Positions 6,762 to 8,685 of a stretch of 8,685 bases of DNA are shown here, one piece after another; the first letter of the stretch is position 1, and each line of letters starts with the position of its first letter. Below the pieces are notes generated by a model. The model was not told the DNA's origin and did no database searches. It worked only from the letters and a program-made list of their open reading frames with translations. Source of the DNA: Rhodospirillales bacterium (GTDB lineage: Bacteria; Pseudomonadota; Alphaproteobacteria; Rhodospirillales; Casp-alpha2); NCBI GenBank assembly GCA_016187325.1, contig JACPJY010000387.1:1-8685 (forward strand). Reading direction: 5' to 3'. The translations under genes were made by a program, and so were the position numbers.

Positions 6762-7079
6762 ATGACCGAGCACAAGCCCCGCAATCTCACCCTGGCGCAT
6801 GGCGTCCTGCAGGCCGGCGAGGCCCTCAGCCCCAGCGGCAAGCCCCTGACGCTGGCCGACCTGCCGCGCCCCGGCACCCAGCGTTGGGTGGCCCGCCGCA
6901 AGGCCGAGGTGGTGGCGGCGGTGCGCGGCGGCCTGATCACGCTCCAGGAGGCCTGCCTCCGCTATCGGCTGTCGGTGGACGAATTCCGCTCGTGGGAGCG
7001 GCTCCTGGAGGCGCACGGCGTCGCCGGGCTGAAGATCACCCGGACGCGGCGCTACCGGCCCGCACTGCGTAACGGCTGA
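6762..7079 (+). CDS. sciP: CtrA inhibitor SciP (DUF1153 family)
   Basis: SciP is a small helix-turn-helix protein of alphaproteobacteria. In Caulobacter it accumulates after cell division and blocks CtrA-activated transcription, including flagellar and motility genes. The 105-residue protein carries the DUF1153 core at about 21-98: SPSGKPLTLADLPRPGTQRW, then RRKAEVVAAVRGGLITLQEA and CLRYRLSVDEFRSWERLLEAHG, ending GLKITRTRRYR. The HTH occupies about 46-83. It has a non-conserved lead of about 20 residues (MTEHKPRNLTLAHGVLQAGE) and a short basic tail. ATG 6762 lacks a strong Shine-Dalgarno sequence. As I recall, sciP in Caulobacter also lies beside the fliF operon, so the placement is in keeping. 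The candidate CtrA boxes before this gene and before fliF suggest it acts on its own surroundings; that is inferred. Confidence 0.9.
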   Translation: MTEHKPRNLTLAHGVLQAGEALSPSGKPLTLADLPRPGTQRWVARRKAEVVAAVRGGLITLQEACLRYRLSVDEFRSWERLLEAHGVAGLKITRTRRYRPALRNG

Positions 7080-7139
7080 GCCGCTTCCCGGCTGCGCCCT
7101 ATCTCCTTTCCCTACTCCCCTGCGGACAACGTTCCGCTA

Positions 7140-7152
7140 GGCAATAATTGCC
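7140..7152. promoter_or_regulatory. 13-base palindrome in the fliF upstream region
   Basis: GGCAAT-A-ATTGCC is a perfect inverted repeat with a one-base centre, five bases upstream of the GTTAACCT box. It is A/T-rich at its centre and too small for a terminator, so a binding site for a dimeric regulator of fliF is plausible. The regulator is unknown. Confidence 0.35.
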
Positions 7153-7157
7153 CATCT

Positions 7158-7191
7158 GTTAACCTCTTCTTCACGATCCCGAATCTAGCAT
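7158..7191 (+). promoter_or_regulatory. Candidate CtrA box and -10 for fliF
   Basis: TTAACCTCTTCTTCA (7159-7173) reads TTAA-N7-TTCA, a 7 of 8 match to the CtrA consensus TTAA-N7-TTAA. It shares GTTAACCT with the region upstream of sciP. A -10-like TAGCAT lies at 7186-7191, 12 bases downstream, so the CtrA box would sit over the -35 position as in known CtrA-activated flagellar promoters. This would give a 5' leader of about 80 bases before the fliF GTG. Confidence 0.5.
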
Positions 7192-7197
7192 CGTCCC

Positions 7198-7261
7198 GAC
7201 GACGAAGGGTCTGCCGCCGACGTGGGAAACGGTGGCTTCGGGAACCCCTTCGGCGGTCGTC
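7198..7261 (+). other. Structured 5' leader of fliF with alternative stems
   Basis: GACGACGAAGGG (7198-7209) can pair with CCCTTC (7246-7251) plus GTCGTC (7256-7261), leaving a 4-base bulge. In competition, CCGCCGA (7214-7220) can pair perfectly with TCGGCGG (7250-7256), which uses part of the same 3' arm. The region lies just before the fliF ribosome-binding site. Two exclusive folds may matter for translation, but GC-rich sequence often folds by chance. Confidence 0.3.
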
Positions 7262-7279
7262 CTGGACGGGGGATCAACA

Positions 7280-8685
7280 GTGGATGCAATTTTTCAAGCT
7301 CTGCGTAATTTGGGCCCGATGCGGCTTGCCGTCATGGGCGCCGTGGTCATGGGCATGGTCGGGTTCTTCGTGTTCCTGGCCACAAGGCTGGCAACGCCCA
7401 GCATGGTGCTCCTCTACGGCGACCTGGCAACCAGCGATTCGGCGCAGATCGTCAGCAAGCTCGAGGCCATGAAAGTTCCCTTCGAGCTGAAGCAGAACGG
7501 CTCGCAGATCATGGTGCCAGGCGACAAGGCGCTCCGGCTCCGCCTCAGCCTGGCCGACCAAGGCCTGCCCAGCGGCGGCTCCATCGGCTACGAGATCTTC
7601 AACGATCAGAAGACCATAGGCACTACCAATTTCGTCCAGAACGTCAATCTCGTGCGCGCCCTCGAAGGCGAGCTGGCGCGCACCATCCAGACCCTCGGCG
7701 TGGTGAAGACCGCGCGGGTGCACCTGGTGTTGCCGCGGCGCGAGCTGTTCAGCCGCGACAAGCAGCAGCCGAGCGCCTCGATCACGCTCACCATGTCCGG
7801 CGCCGCCCGGCTCGAGAAGGAACAGATCGCCGCCGTCCAGCACCTGGTCGCGGCGGCGGTGCCGGGCCTGGTTCCCGCCCGCGTCTCGATCATCGACAAC
7901 AAAGGCAAACTGCTCGCCCGCGGCTTTGAGGAGGACGGCGGCGACACCATGGCCGCCAAGGCCGAGGAGCGGCGCCGCGTGTTCGAGAACCGCATGGGCC
8001 GCACCATCGAGGAACTGCTGGAAAAGACGGTCGGCGCCGGCAAGGTGCGAGCCGAGATCAAGGCCGACATGGACTTCGACCGCATCAGCACCACCGACGA
8101 AAGGTTCGATCCCGACGGCCAGGTCGTGCGCTCGACGCAGTCGGTCGAGGAATCCAACACCAGCCGCGACGCCGAAGGCCAGCAGCCGGTGTCGGTCGGC
8201 ACCAACCTGCCGGACGCTGGCGGCGCCGGCGAGAGCGCCTCCAGCGTCGCCGCCCAGAACCGCACAGAGGAAACCGTCAACTTCGAAGTCTCGAAGAAGA
8301 TCACCAACCACGTCCGCGAGGCCGGGGTCATCCGCCGCCTGTCGGTGGCGGTGCTGATCGACGGCGTGCGCGGCAAGGACGCCAGCGGCGAGCCGACCTA
8401 TACGCCGCGCAGCGAAGCGGAGATGGAGCTGCTGGCGACCCTGGTCCGCGGCGCCATCGGCTTCAACGCCGACCGCGGCGACACTGTCGAAGTCATCAAC
8501 ATGGAATACGCCGAGCACGTCGCGGAAGAGGTGCCGCTCGAACTGTTCTTCGGGCTCGACAAGAACGACCTGTTGCGGATGGCCGAAGTCCTTGTCCTCA
8601 GCATCGTCGCCATCCTGGTCATCCTGCTGGTGGTGCGGCCGCTGGTGTCGCGCGCCTTCGAGAGCATCCCGTCGGCGGCGGCGGC
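7280..8685 (+). CDS. fliF: Flagellar MS-ring protein FliF (3'-truncated by window edge)
   Basis: FliF is the inner-membrane protein that forms the MS ring, the base on which the export gate, rod and C ring (through FliG) assemble. 468 residues are visible. The GTG start is preceded by GGGGGA (7268-7273) at 6-base spacing and gives the conserved N-terminus DAIFQALRNLGPMRLAVMG; the next in-frame ATG (7319) would remove it. The first membrane segment covers about residues 16-35. The YscJ/FliF ring domain follows (about 40-215: LLYGDL, VPGDKALRLRLSLADQGLPS, RALEGELARTIQTLGVVKTA, RVHLVLPRRELF). The FliF C-terminal domain lies at about 235-410. The second membrane segment is at about 432-452 (LLRMAEVLVLSIVAILVILLV). 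The cytoplasmic tail that binds FliG is beyond the window. The frame is intact throughout, and this is probably the first gene of a fliF operon continuing to the right. Confidence 0.96.
   Translation, partial: MDAIFQALRNLGPMRLAVMGAVVMGMVGFFVFLATRLATPSMVLLYGDLATSDSAQIVSKLEAMKVPFELKQNGSQIMVPGDKALRLRLSLADQGLPSGGSIGYEIFNDQKTIGTTNFVQNVNLVRALEGELARTIQTLGVVKTARVHLVLPRRELFSRDKQQPSASITLTMSGAARLEKEQIAAVQHLVAAAVPGLVPARVSIIDNKGKLLARGFEEDGGDTMAAKAEERRRVFENRMGRTIEELLEKTVGAGKVRAEIKADMDFDRISTTDERFDPDGQVVRSTQSVEESNTSRDAEGQQPVSVGTNLPDAGGAGESASSVAAQNRTEETVNFEVSKKITNHVREAGVIRRLSVAVLIDGVRGKDASGEPTYTPRSEAEMELLATLVRGAIGFNADRGDTVEVINMEYAEHVAEEVPLELFFGLDKNDLLRMAEVLVLSIVAILVILLVVRPLVSRAFESIPSAAA

Noticed and set aside
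7073..7093. Overlapping CGGCT/AGCCG inverted repeats at the sciP stop as a terminator
   Set aside because: The stems are 5 bp at most and are followed by mixed pyrimidines, not a T-tract; chance in GC-rich sequence is likely.
7274..8518. 414-codon open frame on the minus strand opposite fliF
   Set aside because: It mirrors the fliF coding region in GC-rich sequence; its product is low-complexity and matches no family, while the + strand encodes clear FliF.

Overview
The window is a GC-rich segment of flagellar genes, all on the + strand, from an alphaproteobacterium. A Rhodospirillales-like organism is the best guess, from protein style and from the presence of the alphaproteobacterial cell-cycle regulator SciP; the exact taxon cannot be read from the sequence. 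No mobile element, CRISPR array, tRNA or rRNA is visible.

Layout. Positions 1-4487 hold a hook-assembly operon: the 3' part of fliK (hook-length control, cut by the left window edge), flgD (hook cap) and flgE (hook protein). flgD and flgE are separated by a 96-base spacer with two hairpins around an A/T-richer stretch. flgE carries an in-frame amber codon (TAG, 4122-4124). The same frame then continues for 120 more codons into a well-conserved hook C-terminus that ends at TAA. A strong stem-loop followed by TTTT closes the operon at 4523-4565.

Positions 4611-6626 hold a 665-residue Maf/DUF115-type protein, a candidate flagellin glycosylation factor, with a SEC-C zinc motif at its C-terminus. 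It follows a possible extended -10 promoter that would give an almost leaderless mRNA. Its coding sequence contains a G7 run next to five CGT units.

Positions 6627-7079 hold a regulatory island: a CtrA-like box and sciP, a DUF1153 protein and inhibitor of CtrA-dependent transcription. Positions 7080-7279 are the fliF upstream region, with a 13-base palindrome, a second CtrA-like box and a GC-rich leader able to form stems. fliF (MS-ring protein) starts at GTG 7280 and runs off the right edge.

How it fits together: FliF builds the basal-body base, FlgD caps and FlgE builds the hook, and FliK measures hook length and switches export to filament proteins. The Maf protein probably modifies flagellin, and SciP ties the flagellar/CtrA programme to the cell cycle. 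The most notable point is the amber codon inside flgE. As written it would remove the C-terminal D0 helix needed for hook polymerisation, so it implies readthrough or suppression, a recent mutation, or a base error.
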